A stretch of DNA of 64,000 bases from assembly GCF_003544935.1 (NCBI RefSeq), contig NZ_CP032098.1:1302001-1366000 (forward strand). The letters are read 5' to 3'. The notes below the pieces were generated by a model. It was not told the origin of the DNA. It did not search any database and saw nothing but the letters and a program-made list of their open reading frames with translations. This stretch comes from Malaciobacter molluscorum LMG 25693 (GTDB taxonomy: Bacteria > Campylobacterota > Campylobacteria > Campylobacterales > Arcobacteraceae). Shown here in pieces: positions 1 through 7,463 of the stretch (position 1 is its first letter; each line of letters opens with the position of its first letter). Position numbers and translations under genes: made by a program.

Positions 1-57
1 ATTCCAAGTATGACTTCAACTGAATTTGAAACTTTAAAACCAGAAATTAGCATTTAA
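1..57 (+). CDS. C-terminal end of an unidentified protein (cut by window edge)
   Basis: Frame 1 is open from the first base and reads 18 residues (IPSMTSTEFETLKPEISI) to a TAA at 55-57. A hairpin that begins inside this tail and runs into the next gene suits a real gene end between two convergent genes. Too little is visible to assign a family. It may also be a chance open stretch. Confidence 0.45.
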   Translation: MPSMTSTEFETLKPEISI

Positions 58-68
58 TGCTAATTTCT
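42..68. terminator. Bidirectional hairpin between convergent genes
   Basis: A 27-base near-perfect palindrome has arms AGAAATTAGCATT at 42-54 and AATGCTAATTTCT at 56-68. It spans both stop codons, as expected for a shared terminator. The T-runs on either side are weak. Confidence 0.5.
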
Positions 69-926
69 TGATTCTTTTGCTTCTTCTAAAAAAAAATCTT
101 CTAATCTTTTATCTCCATATGTAGAAGCAATATTGTCTTTTGCTAAAAGAGTTAAAAAAAATTCAATTGGGCCATATACTTTAGAAGAAGTGAAAATTCT
201 AAGAAGTTTTATAATAAGAACTCTAATAAAATCAGGTAAATGTATTATTTTAATATCTTTATTCCAAGCTTTTAGTGCAAGTTTTGCTATTTCATTTTGA
301 GTTAATATATCTGGACCTCCTACTTGTTCTTCTTCATTTTCATTTGAGATTAATTTATTTATACAAAATTTAGCTAAATCTTCTCCATGAATTGGATTGA
401 GTTTATATTCTCCATGAGAAAACAGATATACCTTCCCATTTTTTGCCATATTTAAAAAGTCTTTCATATCTGAAAAAAAACCATTTGGTCTTATAATACT
501 ATACTTTAAAGGTGATTTTTTCAATTCATCTACAAACTTCTCTTTTGCTTCAAATATTTTTAGATCTCTAAATTTATCTCCATCTATTGCCGAAATATAT
601 TCAAATTTAATTATATTTGATTTGATTGCTTCATTTAGTAAATTTTTATTACCTTGATAATCAACATCCATATAAGTTAAACCATCTTTTTGTCTAGTAA
701 TACCAATACTTGAGAAAATATAATCAATATTATTTGCTATATTATTTAATGTTTTAGGTTTTGTAACTTCTGCAATAAAAAATTCATCTACATTTGAAAA
801 TAATTTCTTTTGTTTTTCTTCTCTTATTATTACTCTTACAAAGTGACCTTGCTTTTTTAATTCTTTTACAATATATTGACCTAAATATCCTGTCGCTCCT
901 GCAACTAAAAATCTTTTTTTCTCCAA
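60..926 (-). CDS. NAD(P)-binding atypical short-chain dehydrogenase / NmrA-like protein
   Basis: This 288-residue cytoplasmic protein opens with a Rossmann nucleotide-binding loop, GATGYLGQYIV at about residues 9-19, typical of extended or atypical SDR and NmrA-like proteins. The classical Y-x-x-x-K catalytic pair is not evident, since the expected region reads YISAIDGDKF, so it may be an atypical family member that binds NAD(P)H without classical dehydrogenase chemistry. The C-terminal third carries hydrophobic helices (about residues 230-265) like those of the YwnB/Ycf39-type group. It is transcribed divergently from the AraC regulator at 1129, which could control it. Substrate unknown. Family call firm, activity open. 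Confidence 0.8.
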   Translation of the reverse strand: MEKKRFLVAGATGYLGQYIVKELKKQGHFVRVIIREEKQKKLFSNVDEFFIAEVTKPKTLNNIANNIDYIFSSIGITRQKDGLTYMDVDYQGNKNLLNEAIKSNIIKFEYISAIDGDKFRDLKIFEAKEKFVDELKKSPLKYSIIRPNGFFSDMKDFLNMAKNGKVYLFSHGEYKLNPIHGEDLAKFCINKLISNENEEEQVGGPDILTQNEIAKLALKAWNKDIKIIHLPDFIRVLIIKLLRIFTSSKVYGPIEFFLTLLAKDNIASTYGDKRLEDFFLEEAKESRN

Positions 927-1128
927 GATAGTTTCCTTAGATTGATTATTTGTTTTGTTTTTTAATAATATAATTTTTTTAATTTAGATGGTATAAAAAA
1001 TTCATTATTTTTATAAAAATTTGTAATTATTAGATTTAACAATTATATCTTTAGGAATAATTTTATATAGTTATATAAATAAGTAATATTTAACAAAATA
1101 TTTTATCATTAAAAAAGGAAAAGTTATT

Positions 1129-1980
1129 TTGACATATGTGGTACCCAATTATTTTATTGAAAATCAATATTCAAATCTTTTAAAAATAGATAATTTATTA
1201 TGTCTAAATTATATTACTAAAACACAAAATACTAACGTCTATGCTAGAACAACAATGCATAGTATGGGGATTGTAATTGAGGGTTCAAAAGTAGTTCATC
1301 TTAAAAATAAAGATATAAATATAGAAAAAATTGATATATTTTTTCTTACGCAAAATAACTATTATATGAGTGAGCGGCTAGTTAATGATTCTAAATATAA
1401 GTCTTTATTAGTATATTTTGATGATAAGTTTATATTTGATTTTATAAATAAATATAATATTCAAATCAATACAAAAGATGAACAAAGTACAATTAAAATA
1501 AACTATAAAAGTGATAAATTATTCAAAAATAGTGTACAAACTTTTCAAGAATATTTAAAAGTTGATTTTAATGAAAATCTTTTAAAACTTAAAATTGAAG
1601 AGATATTTTTACAAGCAATAAAACAAAATAAAAAACAGATGTATTCTTTTTTTAACTCAATTTTAATTACAAGTAAAAACCGTATCAAATATATTTTAGA
1701 ATCAAATATAGACCTTATACAAACCCTTGATGATATGTGTAGTATCACAAGATTATCAGAAAACAAGATAAGAAGATATATCAAAAAAGAGTTTAATCAA
1801 ACTCCAAAAATATGGCTAGACACAAAAAGATTAGAAAAAGCAGTTTTACTTTTAAATAATACAAATAAAAGTATCTCTGATATATCTACAACTTGTGGAT
1901 ACTCTACTGTTTCATGGTTTATTTCTCAATTTAAAAAATATTACAATCTAACACCTAAAGAATTCCGACACAAAATCTAA
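1129..1980 (+). CDS. AraC family transcriptional regulator
   Basis: This 283-residue protein has a two-helix-turn-helix AraC/XylS DNA-binding domain at its C terminus (about residues 180-283), with the family signature in the second helix (SISDISTTCGYSTVSWFISQF) followed by FKKYYNLTPKEFR. The N-terminal 170 residues resemble the cupin-like sensing part of AraC_N proteins but show no recognisable ligand site. The start is a TTG at 1129, chosen because AAGGAAAAG lies 7 bases upstream. The next in-frame start would be GTG at 1138. It is divergent from the SDR-like gene at 60-926 and 64 bases ahead of a methyltransferase gene, both possible targets. Confidence 0.85.
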   Translation: MTYVVPNYFIENQYSNLLKIDNLLCLNYITKTQNTNVYARTTMHSMGIVIEGSKVVHLKNKDINIEKIDIFFLTQNNYYMSERLVNDSKYKSLLVYFDDKFIFDFINKYNIQINTKDEQSTIKINYKSDKLFKNSVQTFQEYLKVDFNENLLKLKIEEIFLQAIKQNKKQMYSFFNSILITSKNRIKYILESNIDLIQTLDDMCSITRLSENKIRRYIKKEFNQTPKIWLDTKRLEKAVLLLNNTNKSISDISTTCGYSTVSWFISQFKKYYNLTPKEFRHKI

Positions 1981-2044
1981 GATTTCTTGTACATATATAT
2001 TTTAAGTTTTTGTAAAATACTTATGAATTTATAAAAGGAAATAT

Positions 2045-2791
2045 ATGAAAGAATCAAACAATTGGAATGCAAACAAATATAAAAAACATGCAAATTTTGT
2101 ATCAAATTTAGCCTTACCTGTAGTTGAATTACTAAATCCTAAAGAGGGTGAAAAGATTTTGGACTTAGGTTGTGGAGAGGGAACTTTGGCTTTAGAAATA
2201 AAAAAATCTGGGGCTGAAGTTATTGGCGTAGATTTAAGTGAAAATATGGTTGAAAAAACAAAATCAAAAGGAATAGAGGCAAGTGTAAAAAGTGTTACAA
2301 GTTTAGATTTTCAAAACCAATTTGATGCAGTTTTTTCAAATGCAGTATTGCATTGGGTAAAAAATAGTGAACTTGCAATTCAAAAGATAAATCAAGCTTT
2401 AAAAAAAGAAGGTAGGTTTGTAGCTGAATTTGGAGGATATGGGAATATCAAAAGTTTAACTGACGCTATGCAAATAGTATTTAATAATCATTCTTGGGGA
2501 AAATTTAATAATCCTTGGGTTTTTTTTAGTGATATAGAATACAAAGAATTTTTAGAGAATAATGGTTTCAAAGTTGAATATATAGAATTAATACCAAGAT
2601 TAACACAAATTGACGATATTACAAATTGGTTAGATGTATTTGCAAATGGTATAACACAAAACTTAACAAATGAAGAAAAAATAATATTTAAAAAAGAAGT
2701 AAAGGAGATATTAAAAGAAAAACAATATAACCAAATTGATGGTTGGAGTGCTGATTATGTAAGATTGAGAGTTAAAGCTATTAAGAAGTAA
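2045..2791 (+). CDS. Class I SAM-dependent methyltransferase
   Basis: The 248-residue protein has motif I ILDLGCGEGTLALEI (about residues 38-52), an acidic motif II ending in IGVDLSENMV, and a post-II segment DAVFSNAVLHWV that resembles trans-aconitate and malonyl-ACP methyltransferases (Tam/BioC-like). Substrate cannot be told from sequence. AAAAGGAAAT ends just before the ATG. It follows the AraC regulator on the same strand with a 64-base gap and ends in a strong hairpin shared with the convergent gene at 2811. Confidence 0.85.
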   Translation: MKESNNWNANKYKKHANFVSNLALPVVELLNPKEGEKILDLGCGEGTLALEIKKSGAEVIGVDLSENMVEKTKSKGIEASVKSVTSLDFQNQFDAVFSNAVLHWVKNSELAIQKINQALKKEGRFVAEFGGYGNIKSLTDAMQIVFNNHSWGKFNNPWVFFSDIEYKEFLENNGFKVEYIELIPRLTQIDDITNWLDVFANGITQNLTNEEKIIFKKEVKEILKEKQYNQIDGWSADYVRLRVKAIKK

Positions 2792-2812
2792 ATATTATTA
2801 TTTACTTCTTTT
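2783..2812. terminator. Bidirectional Rho-independent terminator
   Basis: Perfect 11-bp stem AAGAAGTAAAT (2783-2793) / ATTTACTTCTT (2800-2810) with a 6-base loop, followed by TTTT. On the other strand A-runs become T-runs, so it can serve both the methyltransferase and the convergent gene. Confidence 0.75.
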
Positions 2813-4037
2813 AAAAAGTTAAAATTTGTTTTAATTGATTTATTCTTTCTTTAGTTAAATATGCATTCCATTCTTCTTTTTTAGATGAAGGGCTTAGTGC
2901 TAAAAATAGCTTTATATTAGCATCTCTATATTTTATCCATATCCTTTGAACTGTTTTAATATTATTATATGTTATTGGATATGACATAGTATAATCTATA
3001 GGTGATTTTTTGAGTTTTGTTAGAACTTTTTTGTATATTGTATTTAGTTCTTTATCATAATATTTTAAAGAATATTTTAATTTTATAGTAAAGCCTTTTT
3101 TTACTTTTTTTATTAGTTTGAAATATTTACTTTTTTGTTCACTTTCTGATTCTATTACAAAACTAGCTCTACCTGAACCTCCATGACCTTCTTCTAAAAT
3201 AGTCTTCTTTTCAATAAATTTATTTGCATATTTTAAAGCATCATCTAATAAAATTTGATTTGTTTTTGAAAGTTCATTTTTTAATTGTTTTATTTCATTT
3301 TCTCTTTTTAACTTTCGTTTTTTTTCAGTTCTATAAGAACAATATCCCATGCCCATACCACTAGTAATAAACTTACATAAGTCAAATTTAGCAATACCAT
3401 TTTGCCAGTTATTATATGTATCTTTTACTGCTGCTTCATATTCAGCTGGTACATTTCCACCTCTTACTACTAAATCAAAAACAAGTTTTGGGTTTGCTTT
3501 TCCAAATCTTCCATTTTTTGATGCTTCTTGGGCTAATTCCCAGATATAATAGGGGGATGAATTTGTATCTTTTATCTTATATTTTTTTATAAATGCTTTT
3601 GCATCAAAATTATTAGATTTTGCTGCTAATTTTAAAGTTTTTAATTTATCTTTTTCATCATATAATTTTAAATTTGGATTGTTCTTTTTAGCTTCTTTAT
3701 AAATTTCTAAAGCTTTTTTAGGATCTGCAAGTTCTAAGCTATTTGCCCGAAAAAGTAAGTAGTCTAATGCATAAGCTAATGCTTTTTCATGACCTTTTAT
3801 TGCAGCTTGTGTAAAGTGATAAATTGTTTGTTTTTTTGTAAGTACATATTTATACGCTAAGGCAAAATGAGCTTGTGCTTCCCCTTGTTTTGCTATATCT
3901 TCATATATCTTTTTTGCTTGTATTTTTTTACCAGCCTCATAAAGTTTGTTTGCTTTTGATAATAAAGATATTTCATTTTTTGCAAAACAAAAAGTTAATG
4001 AGAAAAATATTAAGATAAATAGGCTTAGAAGTTTCAT
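2811..4037 (-). CDS. Secreted protein with Sel1/TPR-like N-terminal repeats, function unknown
   Basis: This 408-residue protein begins with a clear signal peptide (MKLLSLFILIFFSLTFCFA, cleavage near residue 19), so it is probably periplasmic. Residues 25-130 contain Sel1/TPR-like helical repeats (LYEAGKKIQAKKIYEDIAKQGEAQAHFALAYKY). The central and C-terminal parts are lysine-rich and match no family I recognise. A run KKRKLKRENEIKQLKNELSKTNQ near residue 245 looks like a short coiled coil. No linked operon partner: the gene ends at a terminator shared with the methyltransferase, and 81 bases separate its start from the PhnD-like gene. Confidence 0.6.
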   Translation of the reverse strand: MKLLSLFILIFFSLTFCFAKNEISLLSKANKLYEAGKKIQAKKIYEDIAKQGEAQAHFALAYKYVLTKKQTIYHFTQAAIKGHEKALAYALDYLLFRANSLELADPKKALEIYKEAKKNNPNLKLYDEKDKLKTLKLAAKSNNFDAKAFIKKYKIKDTNSSPYYIWELAQEASKNGRFGKANPKLVFDLVVRGGNVPAEYEAAVKDTYNNWQNGIAKFDLCKFITSGMGMGYCSYRTEKKRKLKRENEIKQLKNELSKTNQILLDDALKYANKFIEKKTILEEGHGGSGRASFVIESESEQKSKYFKLIKKVKKGFTIKLKYSLKYYDKELNTIYKKVLTKLKKSPIDYTMSYPITYNNIKTVQRIWIKYRDANIKLFLALSPSSKKEEWNAYLTKERINQLKQILTF

Positions 4038-4118
4038 TATAATTCTTTTTAAATAATTATATATTCTTATAATTTAATATATACTTTTTTATGAAGAATT
4101 TACTAGTAGGAAATTTTC

Positions 4119-4946
4119 CTACCAGTTATTATTTATTAGGTTTTGTTCTTTCATTGTTTGAGTTAATAATTCATAACCTTTTAATTCTTTATGTGTTGTT
4201 TTAACCCATTTATTTAAACCTTCCATTTGCATCATTTTTTTGATGATCGGTTCATTTGGATCTTGAGCAAGCATCATTTCTGTAAAAACTTTTTGAATAT
4301 TATTATCTAGACTATCTAAAACAGTAAAATTACAATGACAATAGCCTTCACTTGTATAAAAAGATTCTATTTCATCACTTGGAAACATTCCTTGTTCAAT
4401 CATTCTAACCCAGGTGCTAATTCCTATTGCTCCTGCATCTACTTTATCATTTAAAATTGCTTCTAATATATCAAATTCACTTTTTCCTGTATCACCATGT
4501 TTTCCTAAGTCTGAATTAAATCTTACAATTTTTACATCATTAATATTCTCTAATTCTTTTTCTAAAAATTTGTATGGAAGTATTGCTGCTTGTGCAGAAT
4601 CAGCACTTCCTAATGCAAATTTTTTTCCTTTTAAATCTTTAATTGATTTTATATTACTATTTGATTTTGTAATAAATACTGATTTAAAATCAATATCTGT
4701 ATCTCTCATAAGTAAAGCTTTTACTTTACCATTGCTTTGTTCATGACATCTTACCCAAGCTACATTTGTATTCCAAGCTATATCAATTTTCCCTGATAAT
4801 AAATACTCAACTTGAGCTTCATAATTAGAAAACATAACATAGTCAAGTCTAACACCTCTATCGTTAAAATAGTCTCTTATAATATCCCAAATTGGTAATA
4901 CTTTTGGATCATAAGCAACTGCTCCTAGCATAATTGTTTTTTGCAT
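4119..4946 (-). CDS. PhnD-like substrate-binding-fold protein without signal peptide
   Basis: This 275-residue protein has the type 2 periplasmic-binding fold seen in PhnD/SsuA/transferrin-like proteins: VEYLLSGKIDIAWNTNVAWV (about 47-66), the hinge segment SIKDLKGKKFALGSADSAQA (about 102-121) and the later VDAGAIGIS. It starts directly with the first strand (MQKTIMLGAVAYDP) and has no signal peptide or lipobox. The start is firm because AAGGAG lies 8 bases upstream. It is therefore probably cytoplasmic, unlike true ABC-transporter binding proteins. It is the last gene of a three-gene operon, 11 bases after the acyl-CoA-dehydrogenase-like gene, and no permease or ATPase is nearby. A ligand-sensing or substrate-presenting role is possible. 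Confidence 0.75.
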   Translation of the reverse strand: MQKTIMLGAVAYDPKVLPIWDIIRDYFNDRGVRLDYVMFSNYEAQVEYLLSGKIDIAWNTNVAWVRCHEQSNGKVKALLMRDTDIDFKSVFITKSNSNIKSIKDLKGKKFALGSADSAQAAILPYKFLEKELENINDVKIVRFNSDLGKHGDTGKSEFDILEAILNDKVDAGAIGISTWVRMIEQGMFPSDEIESFYTSEGYCHCNFTVLDSLDNNIQKVFTEMMLAQDPNEPIIKKMMQMEGLNKWVKTTHKELKGYELLTQTMKEQNLINNNW

Positions 4947-4957
4947 CTATTTTCTCC

Positions 4958-6085
4958 TTATGGAATAGGTTGATCAGTTAAAGCTTTTCCTAACCAAGTT
5001 GAAAGTACATCTGTACTTGGTGCCATGACTTGAGCTGCAAATGCATCTCTTAAAAGTCTTTCAATTTTTATTCTTTTTGCATAGGCAGTTCCACCACCTA
5101 TTTTCATAGCTAAAGTACATACATCAACTGCAACTTCTGATGCGTTTAATCTTGCAGAAATTATTTGAGCTAATGCATCTTCTTGTCCTGTTGCTCCACT
5201 TTTTGCTGCTGCTAAAGTGAAATGTTTAGCACTTGTAGCTTTAGTATATATTTTAGAAATATGATTTTGTACAGTTGGTATATTACTAAGAGTTGTATTA
5301 TCTGGATATTTTCTATTTTTTGCATAATCAATTATTGTATTGCATGCATTAAGTGCTACACCACTATAAACAGCACTTAATCCCAGAATAAAAAATGGTC
5401 CAACAGTATTAAATATTTGTTCTTCTGCACTACCAGCTTCACCTAATCTATATTCACTACCAATTTGAACATTCTCAAGAAGCATAGGCATTGAAGCATT
5501 TCCTCTCATTCCTAAACCATCCCAATTTGATTCTTGATAACTTACTCCCATTAAATCTTTATGTACTAGCCAATTATCTAGTCCTTCAGTATCAATACTA
5601 TTTGCATCAATAAGACAATAATCTGCATATAAAGCAGAAGTAACAAAACTTTTTCTACCATTTAAAATATATTTATTATCTTTTTTAGTTACTTTTAATT
5701 CTGGTTGATAAAAATGTGTTCCTGAACCACTTTCACTATATGCTAATGCAAGAAGTATTTCTCCATTTGCAATTTTTGGAAGAAATTTTTGTTTTAGTTC
5801 TTCACTTCCATGTGTTACAATGCAATTTGTTGCAACATTATGCATCATATAACAAAGTGCAGTTGTTGCACAAGTAGAAGCAAAAGCTAATACAGTTTGA
5901 GCATGTTCTTCCAATGATAAACCCATTCCTCCATACTCTTTTGGTACTAAAAGAGCAGTTATTCTCTCTTTTTTTAAAGCATCAAAACTTTCTTTTGGAA
6001 AAGTTGCATTTTTATCTACATCTGTAGTATAAGGTTCAATATGTTTTTTTGCAAATTCCAGCATTTTATTATAAATATTATCCAT
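4958..6085 (-). CDS. Acyl-CoA dehydrogenase-fold flavoprotein with non-canonical catalytic base
   Basis: The 375-residue protein has the normal family length and domain order. The FAD-binding segment LALAYSESGSGTHF (about 112-125), the middle beta domain (NGRKSFVTSALYADY) and the C-terminal helices (CTLAMKIGGGTAYAKRIKIERLLRDAFAAQV) are all visible. The Y-E-G-T motif that carries the catalytic Glu in most family members is replaced by MAPST, with Ala355 where Glu should be. Glu222 (EQIFNTVGP) sits where isovaleryl-CoA dehydrogenase keeps its base, so dehydrogenation is not excluded. A flavin monooxygenase role, as in DszC or amine N-hydroxylases of this fold, is another option. It lies between the diiron protein (12-base gap) and the PhnD-like gene (11-base gap). 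Confidence 0.8.
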   Translation of the reverse strand: MDNIYNKMLEFAKKHIEPYTTDVDKNATFPKESFDALKKERITALLVPKEYGGMGLSLEEHAQTVLAFASTCATTALCYMMHNVATNCIVTHGSEELKQKFLPKIANGEILLALAYSESGSGTHFYQPELKVTKKDNKYILNGRKSFVTSALYADYCLIDANSIDTEGLDNWLVHKDLMGVSYQESNWDGLGMRGNASMPMLLENVQIGSEYRLGEAGSAEEQIFNTVGPFFILGLSAVYSGVALNACNTIIDYAKNRKYPDNTTLSNIPTVQNHISKIYTKATSAKHFTLAAAKSGATGQEDALAQIISARLNASEVAVDVCTLAMKIGGGTAYAKRIKIERLLRDAFAAQVMAPSTDVLSTWLGKALTDQPIP

Positions 6086-6097
6086 TTAAATTTTTTC

Positions 6098-7348
6098 CTA
6101 CATAAAATTTGGTGTATGTGCTTTGGAGATATCATTTGCTAAATCTTCATCCATACCTATATCAATAAGTCTTTTAATTCTATTTTTATTCATTGTCTTT
6201 TTTAGTTCTTCTACTAGTTCAAAACCTCTTTTGTAGTCATCTGGTTCATCACTTCCTCCTGCCAAGATAGCAAGTGATTCTAAAAGCATTGTTGATTCTG
6301 TATTTAATTCATCCATAAACTCTTTTCTTTTAAATGCCGTGTTTTTTAAAGAGTTTATTCTATATGGATTTTGTTCAATAGCAGATCTTACATGTTCCAT
6401 ACCATATGCTACATGTCTCATCTCATCTCTTTTTGCTAATTTTATAAGTTTTTTTGTTGCCTCATCAGGCATATACTTTTCTAAAAAACTTAATAAGTCA
6501 ACAAATGTTCCTTCACCCATAACATGAAGTAAAAAAGAACTTTTTATATAATCCTCTTCTTTAAAAAGAGAGTATAATGAGCGTTGAGTTACTTCACTAG
6601 AGTATTGAAATCCACCTCCATTTGCATTTGCTCTTTTTGTAAAAACTTCTATATGTCTTGCTTCATCATTCATTAAAGATGATAAAAAAAGTGGAACTTC
6701 CATGTAATATGGATTGATTTTACTAATAAATTTACCAGGAATGTATAACGCAGAAAATTCATTTTCTACTAGATATGTCATGATTTGGCATATTGCTTTT
6801 TCTAATATTGGATTAAGATTTGGAATCTCATTCCATGCAATATCTGTTGTTGCGTTCCATTGTAAATTTTTACCTTCTTCATAAAGTATAGAAACAGGAT
6901 CTGACCATATAAGTTCTTTGTGGGAAAGTTCAAAATTATAATGAGGTGAACCTTCTTGTGTAACTATTCCTCTAGTTAAAAGACCATTATCTATGGGGGC
7001 TTTATCTAATATTTCTTCACTCAAATTTAAATCTTTCAATTTTGGATTTGATGTTTCAATACCTTTCATCTTTTTATTCCAAGATGCTGATGATGAAAAA
7101 CTATTTTTTGTGATTTTTTGTATTTTGTAAGAGTATTGTTGTTTTAAAACTTCTCTTCCTAAATATAAATGTCCTTTTATTTTTGCCCAACCTCTAAGTT
7201 CTGTTTCAATGTTTGGATTTAAAGAAATGATTTCGATGATTTCATAAGTATTTGAAACTAAAAATACATTTTCTAGTTTTAAAAATAGTGCTTGGGAAGG
7301 CTTTAAATGACCTGTAAAAATAGATATACAATGATTTTGATTATTCAA
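6098..7348 (-). CDS. TusA-like domain fused to a ferritin-like diiron domain
   Basis: Two parts are visible. The N-terminal ~80 residues resemble the TusA sulfurtransferase fold (IIEIISLNPNIETELRGWAKIKGHLYL), but the Cys-Pro-x-Pro signature is absent. The C-terminal ~250 residues have the ligand pattern of a carboxylate-bridged diiron four-helix bundle: a Glu in YLVENEFSALY, E-x-x-H in MNDEARHIEVF, a Glu in HVMGEGTFVDLL and a second E-x-x-H in RDEMRHVAYGMEH. I place the start at TTG 7348, with GGAG 6 bases upstream, rather than the ATG at 7381, which lacks a ribosome-binding site. It is first in an operon with the acyl-CoA-dehydrogenase-like and PhnD-like genes. An oxygenase or oxidase is likely, substrate unknown. 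Confidence 0.65.
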   Translation of the reverse strand: MNNQNHCISIFTGHLKPSQALFLKLENVFLVSNTYEIIEIISLNPNIETELRGWAKIKGHLYLGREVLKQQYSYKIQKITKNSFSSSASWNKKMKGIETSNPKLKDLNLSEEILDKAPIDNGLLTRGIVTQEGSPHYNFELSHKELIWSDPVSILYEEGKNLQWNATTDIAWNEIPNLNPILEKAICQIMTYLVENEFSALYIPGKFISKINPYYMEVPLFLSSLMNDEARHIEVFTKRANANGGGFQYSSEVTQRSLYSLFKEEDYIKSSFLLHVMGEGTFVDLLSFLEKYMPDEATKKLIKLAKRDEMRHVAYGMEHVRSAIEQNPYRINSLKNTAFKRKEFMDELNTESTMLLESLAILAGGSDEPDDYKRGFELVEELKKTMNKNRIKRLIDIGMDEDLANDISKAHTPNFM

Positions 7349-7404
7349 ACGTATCTCCAAAACTAAAATAATTTTGGCCATCTAATAAATTAATAACTTA
7401 ATGA

Positions 7405-7425
7405 TGGAATCTCATCCTGAGACCT
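7405..7425. promoter_or_regulatory. Small hairpin in the leader of the diiron operon
   Basis: TCTCA (7410-7414) pairs with TGAGA (7418-7422) around a 3-base loop, flanked by GG and CC that can extend the stem. It lies 58-75 bases upstream of the chosen TTG start. No U-tract follows on either strand, so an operator or leader element is more likely than a terminator. Confidence 0.3.
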
Positions 7426-7463
7426 GATTTTGTCATTTTATCGTAACAATTTTAAAATGTAGA

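Noticed and set aside
7349-7381. Longer N terminus for the diiron protein from the ATG at 7381
   Set aside because: No ribosome-binding site precedes it, while TTG 7348 has GGAG at a normal distance. The extra 11 residues add no recognisable part.
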